DNA of 26,147 bases from Candidatus Omnitrophota bacterium (GTDB lineage Bacteria > Omnitrophota > Gorgyraeia > Aquiviventales > Aquiviventaceae), in the NCBI GenBank assembly GCA_020057015.1, contig JAGVGS010000106.1:1-26147 (forward strand), given 5' to 3'. Positions 1-7,984 of the stretch are shown one piece after another (position 1 is the stretch's first letter; the number at the start of each line of letters is the position of its first letter). The translations under genes were made by a program, and so were the position numbers. The notes beneath the pieces are model-generated. The model had not been told where the DNA came from, searched no databases, and saw nothing but the letters and a program-made list of their open reading frames with translations.

Positions 1-306
1 CACGCCGAGGTCCTCGAAGATGCTCGAGAAATCGGCGTTGCGGAAGATGTCCTCCGTCGAGTAGCGCTGGTCGAACCCGCCGTGGCCGTACTGGTCGTAG
101 ACCGCGCGTTTTTGCTTATCCGAGAGCACGGCATAGGCCTCGGAGAGTTCCTTGAACTTCTCCTCAGCCTCCTTCTTCTGCTCTGCCGGCACGCGGTCAG
201 GGTGGAACTTTAGCGCCAGCCCGCGGTACGCGCGCTTGATCTCATCCTCGGTGGCATGTTTCGCGATCCCGAGGATCTCATAGTAGTCCCGTTTGGTCGT
301 GGGCAT
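1..306 (-). CDS. dnaJ: Chaperone DnaJ, N-terminal part (cut by window edge)
   Basis: Co-chaperone that delivers unfolded substrates to DnaK and stimulates its ATPase. About 102 codons are visible, starting at the ATG at 306. The J domain is complete: it opens with KRDYYEILGI, carries the HPD motif that contacts DnaK, and continues into the YDQYGHGGF segment and the start of the Gly/Phe linker. The zinc-finger and C-terminal substrate domains lie outside the window. An AAGGGTG-like ribosome site precedes the ATG, 12 bp after the stop of the membrane-protein gene upstream. As the last visible gene of the CIRCE-controlled hrcA operon it should be heat-shock induced. The assignment is firm; only the 3' part is unseen. 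Confidence 0.97.
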   Translation of the reverse strand, partial: MPTTKRDYYEILGIAKHATEDEIKRAYRGLALKFHPDRVPAEQKKEAEEKFKELSEAYAVLSDKQKRAVYDQYGHGGFDQRYSTEDIFRNADFSSIFEDLGV

Positions 307-318
307 GACACCCTTAGC

Positions 319-735
319 TTAACTGTCGGACTTATACAGCGCCCCAATGGCAGCCCCAGCCAGGGCGATCTCAACCAGCCCGCCCGCCAGCCAGCTGAAA
401 ATCAGGGAGGTCGGGTACGGGTAGATCACGTAGCTCATCAGGCTGCATGGCCCCATGAGCAACAGCCCCATCAGCAGGCCGAAGCGTACCCCTTGCATGA
501 GGCCGCCGCGGTCCGGCTGGTAGCCTTTCGCGTACACGGCAGTCAGGAGCAGGCTCAACAGCGCCTGGCTCACGAACATGAGGGGCATGAGCCGTTGCAT
601 CTCAGCCGCCGGCCGCCACCACGCCGCATGCGCCTGGTAGAAATCCCCTAGCCACACCTGGTGGATGCCCAGATCAGCCACAAAAATAACGCCGAAGGCC
701 CCGAGAGCCGCGAACATCCCTCGCTTGAGGTTCAT
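319..735 (-). CDS. Small four-helix membrane protein between dnaK and dnaJ
   Basis: A 138-residue integral membrane protein. Hydrophobic stretches lie near residues 8-25, 50-66, 83-102 and 108-131, so about four transmembrane helices are likely. Polar loops include a WWRPAAEM segment and a YAKGYQ segment. The ATG at 735 follows a strong GGGGAGGGGG ribosome site, 15 bp after the dnaK stop, and the gene ends 12 bp before dnaJ. It is therefore embedded in the heat-shock operon and should be induced with the chaperones. I recall similar unnamed small membrane proteins in environmental bacteria but cannot assign a family or function. A role in membrane protein quality control is only an inference from position. 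Confidence 0.85.
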   Translation of the reverse strand: MNLKRGMFAALGAFGVIFVADLGIHQVWLGDFYQAHAAWWRPAAEMQRLMPLMFVSQALLSLLLTAVYAKGYQPDRGGLMQGVRFGLLMGLLLMGPCSLMSYVIYPYPTSLIFSWLAGGLVEIALAGAAIGALYKSDS

Positions 736-750
736 GCCCCCTCCCCTGGG

Positions 751-2625
751 TTACTTCTTGTCGTCCTGCACCTTGAACTCGGCATCAACCACCTGCTCCC
801 CAGGCTTCGCGTCGCTCTTGGGCGCTTCCTCCCCACCGGATCCTGCTGCCGCCTGGCCCTGCTCCCCGCCCTTGGGCTGCGCCTTCTTGTAGACTTCCTC
901 GGCCAGCTTATGCGAAGCCTGCATCAGAGCCTCGGTGCTGCGCTTGATCGTCTCCGTGTTCTCTGACTTCAGCGCCTCGCGCAGCACCTTGATCTTCTCC
1001 TCGATATTGGCGCGATCTTCAGCGTTGAGCTTCTCGCCTAGCTCCTTCAAGCTCTTCTCGGTCGAGTAGGCCAGCTGGTCGCCCTGGTTCTTGGCCTCCG
1101 CCAACTCCTTGCGCAGCTTATCGGCCTCGGCAAACTGCTCGGCCTGCTTCACCATTTTCTCGATTTCTTCCTTCGAGAGCTTATCGGGCGCGGTGATCTT
1201 GATCGACTGCTCCTTGCCGGTGCCGAGGTCTTTGGCCGAGACATGCACGATGCCGTTGGCATCGATGTCAAAGGCCACCTCGACCTGCGGCACGCCGCGG
1301 GGGGCCGGCGGGATCCCGACCAAGTCAAAACGGCCCAGCTCTGTGTTGTCGGCGGCCATCTGCCGCTCGCCTTGCAGCACGCGCACCGTGACCGCCGATT
1401 GGTTGTCATCGGCCGTCGAGAACACCTGCGCCTTGCGCGTGGGCACGGTGGTATTGCGCTCGATGAGCTTCGTGAACACCCCACCCATGGTTTCGATGCC
1501 CATCGACAAGGGGGTCACGTCCAACAGCAGCACGTCCTTGACCTCGCCCTTGATGATGCCGACTTGCACCGCGGCCCCCATCGCGACACATTCCATCGGG
1601 TCCACGCCGCGCTCGACCTTCTTGCCGGCCACTTCCTCCACGAACCGCTGCACGATGGGCATGCGCGTCGGACCGCCCACCAGAATGATCCGGTCGATCT
1701 CCGCGGCCTTCAGCTTGGCATCGGCCATGGCCTGCTCCACCGGCTTGCGGCAGCGGTTGATGATCGGCTCCACCAGGCGCTCTAGGATCGCGCGGGTGAG
1801 CTTCATCGTCAGGTGCTTCGGGCCTGCCGCATCCGCCGTGATAAACGGCAGGTTGATGTCGGTCTCGATCACGTTGGAGAGCTCAATCTTCGCCTTCTCC
1901 GCGGCTTCGCGGATGCGCTGGGCGGCCATCTTGTCGTTGCGCACGTCGATGCCGGACTCCTTCTTGAACTCTCCGGCGATGTAGTCGACCAGGGTGAGGT
2001 CCATGTCGGTGCCCCCGAGCTGCGTGTCCCCGCTCGTGGACTTCACCTCAAAGACCCCTTGCGCCATGTCCATGACCGTGACATCCAGCGTGCCGCCGCC
2101 GAGGTCGAACACCAGGATCTTCTGCTCCTTGCCCGCCTTATCCAACCCATAGGCCAGGCAGGCCGCGGTAGGCTCGTTGACGATGCGCAGCACTTCCAGG
2201 CCGGCGATGGCACCGGCGTCTTTGGTCGCCTGACGCTGGTTGTCGTTGAAATAGGCCGGCACGGTGATCACGACCTCCTTCACCGGCTCGCCCAGATACG
2301 CCTCGGCGTCGCGCTTCACCTTTTGCAGAATGAACGCCGAGATTTGCTGCGGCGTGTAGTCCTTGCCGTAGATGCGGTACATGTGCTCGGTGCCCATTTT
2401 GCGCTTGGCCGCGAGCACCGTGCCTTCGGGGTTGGTGGCGGCCTGGCGGCGCGCCGGCTCGCCCACGAGCAGCTGCCCGTCTTTCGTAAAGGCCACCACC
2501 GAGGGAAACGCCTTGCCGCCGATGCTCGTGCCCTCGGCCGAGGGGATAATGGTCGGGCGGCCGTGCTCCATCACGGCGCACGCGGAATTCGAAGTCCCCA
2601 GATCAATGCCGATCACTTTAGCCAT
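751..2625 (-). CDS. dnaK: Molecular chaperone DnaK (Hsp70)
   Basis: ATP-dependent cytosolic Hsp70 that binds exposed hydrophobic peptides with DnaJ and GrpE. At 624 residues it is close to the usual family length. The nucleotide-binding domain starts with GIDLGTSNS and contains the phosphate-2 loop FDLGGGTLDVTV and the adenosine motif ILVGGPTRMP. The substrate-binding domain follows from about residue 385 (LLLDVTPLSMGIET), then a helical lid, and the C-terminal VVDAEF signature that precedes a lysine-rich end. An AGGAGG site lies 7 bp before the ATG. The gene sits between grpE and a small membrane-protein gene. Regulation is through the CIRCE element upstream of hrcA. Confidence 0.99.
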   Translation of the reverse strand: MAKVIGIDLGTSNSACAVMEHGRPTIIPSAEGTSIGGKAFPSVVAFTKDGQLLVGEPARRQAATNPEGTVLAAKRKMGTEHMYRIYGKDYTPQQISAFILQKVKRDAEAYLGEPVKEVVITVPAYFNDNQRQATKDAGAIAGLEVLRIVNEPTAACLAYGLDKAGKEQKILVFDLGGGTLDVTVMDMAQGVFEVKSTSGDTQLGGTDMDLTLVDYIAGEFKKESGIDVRNDKMAAQRIREAAEKAKIELSNVIETDINLPFITADAAGPKHLTMKLTRAILERLVEPIINRCRKPVEQAMADAKLKAAEIDRIILVGGPTRMPIVQRFVEEVAGKKVERGVDPMECVAMGAAVQVGIIKGEVKDVLLLDVTPLSMGIETMGGVFTKLIERNTTVPTRKAQVFSTADDNQSAVTVRVLQGERQMAADNTELGRFDLVGIPPAPRGVPQVEVAFDIDANGIVHVSAKDLGTGKEQSIKITAPDKLSKEEIEKMVKQAEQFAEADKLRKELAEAKNQGDQLAYSTEKSLKELGEKLNAEDRANIEEKIKVLREALKSENTETIKRSTEALMQASHKLAEEVYKKAQPKGGEQGQAAAGSGGEEAPKSDAKPGEQVVDAEFKVQDDKK

Positions 2626-2642
2626 GTTCAGATCCTCCTGCG

Positions 2643-3191
2643 TTATTCGGTTTGCGGATCGATCGCTGGTGCGCTGTCCTGTTGAGGCGCTGCCTTGCCC
2701 ACCTTCACCATGGCCGGGCGCAGCACCTTCCCGTGCATGGTGTAGCCCACATGCAGCTCTTCGAGCACCTTGCCCTCCTTGGCGCCCTCGCCAGCGTCCG
2801 CGTGCGCCACCGCCTCGTGCCGGTGCGGGTCAAACGGCTCGCCCACCACGCGCATGCGCTCGACGCCTTCTGTTTGCAACAAGGCCAGCAGCTGCCGATG
2901 AATGAGCTGCACGCCCTTCACCAAATCCGCCGCCTCGGCGCGCTTCTCGGCCGCCACCAGCGCCTGATCCAGGCTGTCCACGATCGGCAGCAGGCCGCGG
3001 ACCATCATCTCTGCGGCGTACTTGGCAAATTCTTCCTTTTCACGGGTCAGGCGCTTGCGCGTGTTGTCAAATTCGGCGAGCGCGCGCAGGTACTGGTCTT
3101 TCGTCTGCCGCAGCTCTTCTTCGAGCCGGCCCACCTGCTCGGCCGGCGCGGGCGCAGCCACCGGGGGCACCTCGGGCTTCTTCTCCTTCAT
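2643..3191 (-). CDS. grpE: Nucleotide exchange factor GrpE
   Basis: Homodimeric nucleotide exchange factor that releases ADP from DnaK. The ATG at 3191 is chosen because it overlaps the hrcA stop (TGATG) and gives 182 residues, a normal length; the longer upstream frame is hrcA shadow sequence. The N-terminus is charged and Pro/Ala-rich, followed by the long coiled coil (about residues 25-85, with LRALAEFDNTRKR). The compact beta domain contains GEPFDPHRHEAV and the LHVGYTMHGKVLRPAMVKV signature. Overlap with hrcA suggests translational coupling. It ends 17 bp before dnaK. Confidence 0.97.
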   Translation of the reverse strand: MKEKKPEVPPVAAPAPAEQVGRLEEELRQTKDQYLRALAEFDNTRKRLTREKEEFAKYAAEMMVRGLLPIVDSLDQALVAAEKRAEAADLVKGVQLIHRQLLALLQTEGVERMRVVGEPFDPHRHEAVAHADAGEGAKEGKVLEELHVGYTMHGKVLRPAMVKVGKAAPQQDSAPAIDPQTE

Positions 3192-4243
3192 CACCAGCCC
3201 TGCTCCCAGCGGGTCAGCAACTCGGTCACGCAGCGCGCGGTCGCTTCCACCGTCGCGCGCACCTGGGGGTAGTCCATGCGCGTGGGGCCCAGCACCCCGA
3301 TGCCGCCGATCGCCGCCGGCCCGATGCCAAAGGACGCGGTGACATAGCTGCACGCTTCCAGATGCGGCAGGGCGATCTCGTGGCCGATCCGCACATGCAC
3401 GCCGCGCCCGGCTAAATCCTGCCGCAGGCGCTCGACCAGGGGGGCCTGCGTATCCAACCCGCGCAACAGGTCATGCGTGCGCCGCGGGTGGCCGGCGAAC
3501 TCTGGCTGGGCCACGAGGTAGCTCGTGCCCTCCCACAGCAGCCGCTCGCTGGGCTCGGTGGAAAGCGCATGCTGCAAAATATCAAGCGAGCGCTTCACCA
3601 TGTAATAGAACGAATCCGACTCGGCGAGCAAGCGCCGTTGCAGCGAGTCGATCAAGCCCTCAAAGGGCTGGCCGCCCAGCTCCTCATTCAGAAACCGCGC
3701 TAAGGCAGAGGCCTCCTCGCGGCTCAACGGCTGCTCCAGTTCCACCACGTGCGAAGCGATCAATTCCTCGTTGGCAATGAGCACGCAGAGGAGCTTGCGC
3801 ACGCTCAAGGGGACCAGCTCAATCTGCCGCACTTTGCTGTGGCGCACGGTGGGCGCGACCACGAACACCCCCAACTGGGTCAGTTCAGCCAACGCGATCC
3901 CGGCGCGCTCCAGCAACTGCGCCACATCCAGCTCCCCTGGCTCAATCGCCACCGCCAGCTGCTGCAACTGATCCGATGGCAGCCGGCGCTGGTCCATCAC
4001 CGCATCCACATAAAACCGGTACCCGCGCTCTGTGGGCACGCGCCCGGCCGAGGTGTGGGGCTGCTCCACATACCCCATTGCCTCGAGCTCGGACATCACA
4101 TTCCGGATGGTCGCGGAGCTGACCGCCGGGCGCAGCTTGCGCGCAATAAACTCCGAGCCTACCGGGGCAGCGGTCGCCACATACGCCTCTACAATGAGGC
4201 GCAGGATATTGTTTCTCCTTTGATCGAAGTCACTTAGAGGCAT
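3191..4243 (-). CDS. hrcA: Heat-shock repressor HrcA
   Basis: Transcriptional repressor that binds CIRCE operators and is thought to be kept active by GroEL. The 350-residue length matches the family. An N-terminal winged helix covers about residues 1-75, with SSATIRNVMSELEAMGYVEQ as the recognition region and the HTSAGRVPTERGYRFYVD signature after it. The C-terminal GAF-like domain includes the late IGVLGPTRMDYPQV motif. The ATG at 4243 follows an AAGGGTG ribosome site. The gene is first in its operon, directly behind a perfect CIRCE palindrome and a consensus promoter, so the repressor controls its own synthesis along with grpE, dnaK and dnaJ. Confidence 0.98.
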   Translation of the reverse strand: MPLSDFDQRRNNILRLIVEAYVATAAPVGSEFIARKLRPAVSSATIRNVMSELEAMGYVEQPHTSAGRVPTERGYRFYVDAVMDQRRLPSDQLQQLAVAIEPGELDVAQLLERAGIALAELTQLGVFVVAPTVRHSKVRQIELVPLSVRKLLCVLIANEELIASHVVELEQPLSREEASALARFLNEELGGQPFEGLIDSLQRRLLAESDSFYYMVKRSLDILQHALSTEPSERLLWEGTSYLVAQPEFAGHPRRTHDLLRGLDTQAPLVERLRQDLAGRGVHVRIGHEIALPHLEACSYVTASFGIGPAAIGGIGVLGPTRMDYPQVRATVEATARCVTELLTRWEQGW

Positions 4244-4256
4244 GGCACCCTTATGA

Positions 4257-4283
4257 TTAGCACTCTATCTAAATGAGTGCTAA
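4257..4283 (-). promoter_or_regulatory. CIRCE operator (HrcA binding site)
   Basis: Perfect match to the CIRCE consensus: TTAGCACTC, nine spacer bases, then GAGTGCTAA. It starts 13 bp upstream of the hrcA ATG and lies just downstream of the -10 box, so HrcA bound here would block initiation of the whole operon. Confidence 0.98.
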
Positions 4284-4287
4284 TGCA

Positions 4288-4316
4288 ATTGTAGCGCGCT
4301 GTGGAGTGCCTGTCAA
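4288..4316 (-). promoter_or_regulatory. Sigma-70-type promoter of the hrcA operon
   Basis: On the minus strand TTGACA (4316-4311) is followed after exactly 17 bases by TACAAT (4293-4288). Predicted transcription starts around 4281, inside the CIRCE palindrome. The -35 box overlaps the hflX stop codon (4313-4315), so the promoter is internal to the run of minus-strand genes and separates heat-shock control from hflX. Confidence 0.9.
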
Positions 4317-5428
4317 GCGACCTGCGTGCTTTTTGGTAGTTGGTCCCTGATGGTCTCGAGCAGCTGGTCAATGCCCTGACCGGTCTTGGCTGAAATCGAC
4401 ACTGAGACGCCGTAGGCTTGCTCCAATGCCGGTCGCGCGTGCGCCGTGGCGCTGGCCAGATCGCACTTGTTGAGCACGGTGATGATCGGCTTATCCGCCA
4501 GGGCGAGGGTGGCGAGCACTTGCTCGACCGCTCGGGCATGCTCGCTCAAGCGCGGATGCGAGGCATCCAGCACGTGCAGCAAGAGCGCAGCATCACGCGC
4601 CTCTTCCAGCGTCGCGTGGAAGGCTTCGATCAAGTGATGCGGGAGATGATGCAGGAAGCCCACGGTGTCGGTGAGCACCAACTGCTCCCCGCCCGGCAGC
4701 CGCAAGCGGCGCGCCAAGGGATCGAGCGTCGTGAAGAGCTGATGCCGCGCGACCGCGCCGGCCCCGGTCAGACGATTCAGCAGTGTGGTCTTGCCTGCAT
4801 TGGTGTACCCCACGAGGGCCACCACCGGCACGCGGGTCTCCCGCCGGCGCTGGCGGGTGGCGGCGCGCCGGGCCTCGAGCTTCTCCAACGACTCCTGAAG
4901 CCGCGCAATGCGCGTGCGGATGCGGCGGCGATCAATTTCGAGCTTTTGTTCCCCCGGGCCGCGCGTGCCGATCCCGCCCCCGAGCCTGGAAAGCATCACA
5001 CCCTTGCCCGTGAGACGCGGCAGCAGATATTGCAGCTGGGCCAGCTCCACTTGCACTTGGCCTTCTTGAGATTTCGCCCGCTGGGCAAATATATCGAGGA
5101 TGAGCTGGGTGCGATCGAGGGTCTTCACCCCCACCGCCTCTTCGATATTGCGCTGCTGGGCGGGTGAGAGCTCCTGATTGAAGATGACCAAGTTCGCGCC
5201 CTGCCCGTGCACCAGGTCGTGGATTTCCTGCAGCTTGCCGGTCCCTAGAAACGTGCCGGCCACCGGCTGATGGCGACGGGCCAGCACCTCGGTCACCACC
5301 GCACAGCCCGAGGAGACGGCCAGCTCGCGCAGCTCCTGGGCTTCGTCCTCCACACTCCAGGGAGCGCGGTCGCGCGTAAAGCGGGGGTCGAGTTCAACAC
5401 TGACAAGGACAGCACGTTCGTTGGGCAT
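4313..5428 (-). CDS. hflX: GTPase HflX
   Basis: Ribosome-associated GTPase of the Obg-HflX superfamily that splits stalled or stressed ribosomes. The ATG at 5428 (MPNERAV) is preferred over the ATG nine codons upstream because AAAGGA sits just before it; this gives 371 residues. The N-terminal HflX domain contains FLGTGKLQEI, the QVELAQLQYLLPRL segment and the hallmark GGGIGTRGPGE. The G domain follows: G1 GYTNAGKT, G2 within the TTLDP region, G3 DTVGF and G4 NKCD. It sits 39 bp after miaA, a common hfq/hflX-type neighbourhood, although no hfq gene is present here. The hrcA promoter overlaps its end. Confidence 0.97.
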   Translation of the reverse strand: MPNERAVLVSVELDPRFTRDRAPWSVEDEAQELRELAVSSGCAVVTEVLARRHQPVAGTFLGTGKLQEIHDLVHGQGANLVIFNQELSPAQQRNIEEAVGVKTLDRTQLILDIFAQRAKSQEGQVQVELAQLQYLLPRLTGKGVMLSRLGGGIGTRGPGEQKLEIDRRRIRTRIARLQESLEKLEARRAATRQRRRETRVPVVALVGYTNAGKTTLLNRLTGAGAVARHQLFTTLDPLARRLRLPGGEQLVLTDTVGFLHHLPHHLIEAFHATLEEARDAALLLHVLDASHPRLSEHARAVEQVLATLALADKPIITVLNKCDLASATAHARPALEQAYGVSVSISAKTGQGIDQLLETIRDQLPKSTQVA

Positions 5429-5467
5429 GGGATCCTTTAGGTGAGGCGACGGCAAGGCGCCGCGAGG

Positions 5468-6439
5468 TCAGCGGCCAACCGCCGGAGGCTCGCTGAGGAG
5501 GGGTGCGGGCTCGGAGGTGTTGCTGCGCACCAGCGGCAAGATGCGCGCGGCACTCTCCCAAGGGTGCTCGTCGGGCTTCAGCTCGACCCACTGCACCCCC
5601 GGCGTCTGGCGGAACCAGGTCATCTGGCGCTTGGCGTAGTGGCGCACGCGCTGCTGCCACGTCTCGGTAATCTCCTTGAGGCTCTTGACCCCGTGCAGGT
5701 ATTGCTCAATATCCGCCAGCCCGTGGATCTGGCGCGCGGTGCGCGACAGGGGCCGCTTGAGCACCTGCCGCACTTCGTTGATCACGCCCTCTTCATAGAG
5801 CATGTGCAGCAAGCGCGCGTTGATGCGCTGGTACAGCTCTTCGCGCTCGCGCGTCAGCCCGATCACGGTGACCGGACCCTCAAACAGCTCGCTGCGCGCC
5901 TGGCGCCACCAGCTCGAGAGCGGCTTACCGGTGAGGGCGTAGACTTCCAGCGCCCGGATGATGCGCCGCGCGTCGTTGGGGTGGATGCGCGAAGCCGCCG
6001 TCGCGTCGATGCCCTGCAAGCGGTTGTGCAGCGAGGGGCTGCCGGTTTGCCGGCACTCGTGCCAGAGCTGCTCGCGCACCCGCACATCGCCGGCCGGCGC
6101 GTCGCAGAGGCCCTCGGTGATCGCCTTGAGGTACAGCCCGGTGCCGCCCACCAGCAGCACCCGTTTGCCCCGCGAGAGGAGATACTCAATGACCGGCAGC
6201 GCCATCTGATGATACTGCCCGGCGCTGAAATTCTCGGTAGGCTCAATGCAATCCAAGAGGTGGTGCTGCACTAGGGCGCGTTGCGCCCGGGTGGGAGCTT
6301 GGGAGAGGAGCGGTACCTGGCGGTACACCTGCATCGAATCGCAGGAGACGATCTCGGCATCCAGAGCCAGGGCGAGTTCCACCGCGATCGCGGTTTTGCC
6401 CACTGCCGTGGGGCCGACCAGAGCGACGATCCGCTGCAT
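5468..6439 (-). CDS. miaA: tRNA dimethylallyltransferase MiaA
   Basis: Transfers dimethylallyl from DMAPP to N6 of A37 in tRNAs that read codons starting with U. It has 323 residues. Visible motifs are the P-loop GPTAVGKT at residues 9-16, DSMQVYRQ, the HHLLDCIEPTENFSAGQY region, GGTGLYLKAITEGL, the RRIIRALEVYALTGKPLS block, and the C-terminal YAKRQMTWFR signature. A GAGGTG site lies before the ATG. It begins 30 bp after miaB, so the two consecutive enzymes that make ms2i6A37 are probably co-transcribed. Nothing appears broken. Confidence 0.98.
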   Translation of the reverse strand: MQRIVALVGPTAVGKTAIAVELALALDAEIVSCDSMQVYRQVPLLSQAPTRAQRALVQHHLLDCIEPTENFSAGQYHQMALPVIEYLLSRGKRVLLVGGTGLYLKAITEGLCDAPAGDVRVREQLWHECRQTGSPSLHNRLQGIDATAASRIHPNDARRIIRALEVYALTGKPLSSWWRQARSELFEGPVTVIGLTREREELYQRINARLLHMLYEEGVINEVRQVLKRPLSRTARQIHGLADIEQYLHGVKSLKEITETWQQRVRHYAKRQMTWFRQTPGVQWVELKPDEHPWESAARILPLVRSNTSEPAPLLSEPPAVGR

Positions 6440-6469
6440 GCTGCACCTCGGCGATGTAAAGTCGCCTCG

Positions 6470-7984
6470 TTAGCCGTGCACTTCACCAAACAGCGTATGC
6501 GCCACAGCCCGGGTCATGCGTACCGGCACCAACTGCCCGGCCAAGCGCGCGGGGCTTGCCACTACCACCCCGTGATTCCCCCGGGTGCGACCGAACCATT
6601 GTCCTCCAAACTTACCCGGCTCTTCAACAAGAATTTCCATCACCTGCCCTTCCAGCGCCTTCGCGCGCTGGGCCTCTATGTGCCCTTGGAGCGCCAGCAG
6701 CTCTTGATGGCGCGCCTCCTTCACTTCGTGCGGCACATCGTCCTCGCGGGCAGCCGCCTCGGTGCCGGGCCTAGGCGAATACTTGAAAAGGTAGGCGCTG
6801 TCATAGCGCACCTCACGCAGCAAGCGCGCGGTGGCCTCCACATCCTCCTCGGTCTCGCCGGGGAAGCCCACGATGATATCAGTCGAGAGGCTGATGGTCG
6901 GCACCAGCCGGCGCAGCTGCTCAATCTTGGTGAGATAGTGCTCGACCGTGTAGCCCCGGCGCATGGCGCGCAGGATGCGGTTCGATCCGGATTGCGCAGG
7001 CAGGTGCAGCCATTCGCACACGCTGCGACACTCAGCCATGGCCCGAAAAAGCCGCTCATTCGCATCAAACGGATGGCTGGTCGTAAACCGGATCCGCACC
7101 TGGGCGGGTCCTGTCGCAGTGCCACCCCCACCGTCCTCGCCCCGCCGCACTATCGGCGTCGTTGGCTGCGGCCGGCGGGGGACCCCTGCACCGCGCCACC
7201 CGCCCAGATGGGGTCCCTGCAGCGAAGCATCAATGCTCCGCAACAGTTGCGGAAAATCCAGGAGTGCGTCGGCGTCTTGCTCTAAGAGGCGCAGCCGTCC
7301 CAGTGGCCCCATATAGCCGCTGCCGTCGGGAAACCGCTTGCCGTAGGAGTTGACGTTTTGCCCGAGCAAAATGACTTCCTGATAGCCGGCCCGGTGGAGG
7401 GTGTTGATTTCTTGGAGGATCTCTTCGGCAGGGCGCGAGACTTCCTGGCCGCGGGTCTTGGGCACGATGCAGTAGGTGCAGGCCTTATCGCAGCCCTCCA
7501 TGATCGTGACGAAGGCGCGCACCCCAGGCTTGCGAAAGTCGCCTGCCGGCTTGGCCTCCAGCGGCCTAAACTCGCGGCCTACCGCCATGACGCGCGCCTG
7601 GCCGTTCAGATGGCCTCGCTGCCGCTTCTCTTGGATCTCGGCCAGCAGATACGGCAGATCATACAGCTCAGCTGGGCCGGCCACGAGGTCCAGCCCAGGG
7701 ATACGCTTAAAGAGGTGATCTTGCTGCAGCTTGGCCATGCAGCCAATAAAACCCAGCACCAGGTCAGGCCGCTGTACCTTCATCTCCGCGAGCTCAAACA
7801 TCTTGCCCATCGCCCGATCTTCCGCATGCTGGCGCACCGAGCAGGTGTTGAGCAAGATGACATCGGCCCCCTCGGGCTGCTGCGCGATCTCGTAGCCCTG
7901 GGCGGTCAGCATCCCCAGGACCTCTTCCGAGTCCCGCTCATTCATCTGGCATCCAAAGCTGCGGACGTACACGGCTCGCTTCAT
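6470..7984 (-). CDS. miaB: tRNA-2-methylthio-N6-dimethylallyladenosine synthase MiaB
   Basis: Radical-SAM methylthiotransferase that adds the 2-methylthio group to i6A37 after MiaA. The order is an N-terminal UPF0004 domain (SFGCQMNERDSE, NTCSVRQHAEDR, GCMAKLQ, with three cluster cysteines), the radical-SAM core with CDKACTYC, and a C-terminal TRAM domain. At 504 residues it is longer than the typical 440-470. The extra length lies between LLRSIDA and RIRFTTSHP, where other MiaB proteins have only a few residues. That insert of about 38 codons is Gly/Arg/Pro-rich and is bounded by an inverted repeat. The frame is intact, so the protein is probably functional. The ATG overlaps the end of the broken gene upstream (ATGA). 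Confidence 0.96.
   Translation of the reverse strand: MKRAVYVRSFGCQMNERDSEEVLGMLTAQGYEIAQQPEGADVILLNTCSVRQHAEDRAMGKMFELAEMKVQRPDLVLGFIGCMAKLQQDHLFKRIPGLDLVAGPAELYDLPYLLAEIQEKRQRGHLNGQARVMAVGREFRPLEAKPAGDFRKPGVRAFVTIMEGCDKACTYCIVPKTRGQEVSRPAEEILQEINTLHRAGYQEVILLGQNVNSYGKRFPDGSGYMGPLGRLRLLEQDADALLDFPQLLRSIDASLQGPHLGGWRGAGVPRRPQPTTPIVRRGEDGGGGTATGPAQVRIRFTTSHPFDANERLFRAMAECRSVCEWLHLPAQSGSNRILRAMRRGYTVEHYLTKIEQLRRLVPTISLSTDIIVGFPGETEEDVEATARLLREVRYDSAYLFKYSPRPGTEAAAREDDVPHEVKEARHQELLALQGHIEAQRAKALEGQVMEILVEEPGKFGGQWFGRTRGNHGVVVASPARLAGQLVPVRMTRAVAHTLFGEVHG
7097..7210. repeat. Palindromic in-frame insert inside miaB
   Basis: The segment is bounded by a 13 bp inverted repeat, CACCTGGGCGGGT (7097-7109) against ACCCGCCCAGATG (7198-7210), with one mismatch. 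A perfect inner inverted repeat, CCCCGCCG (7140-7147) and CGGCGGGG (7173-7180), is nested inside. The length is 114 bp (38 codons), so the reading frame is kept. It encodes a low-complexity Gly/Arg/Pro peptide absent from usual MiaB proteins. It resembles in concept the palindromic elements that insert inside genes in Rickettsia. No second copy was seen in the window. Confidence 0.55.

Noticed and set aside
3192..3353. GrpE with a 54-residue N-terminal extension
   Set aside because: The extension lies wholly within hrcA in another frame, and a good start overlaps the hrcA stop.
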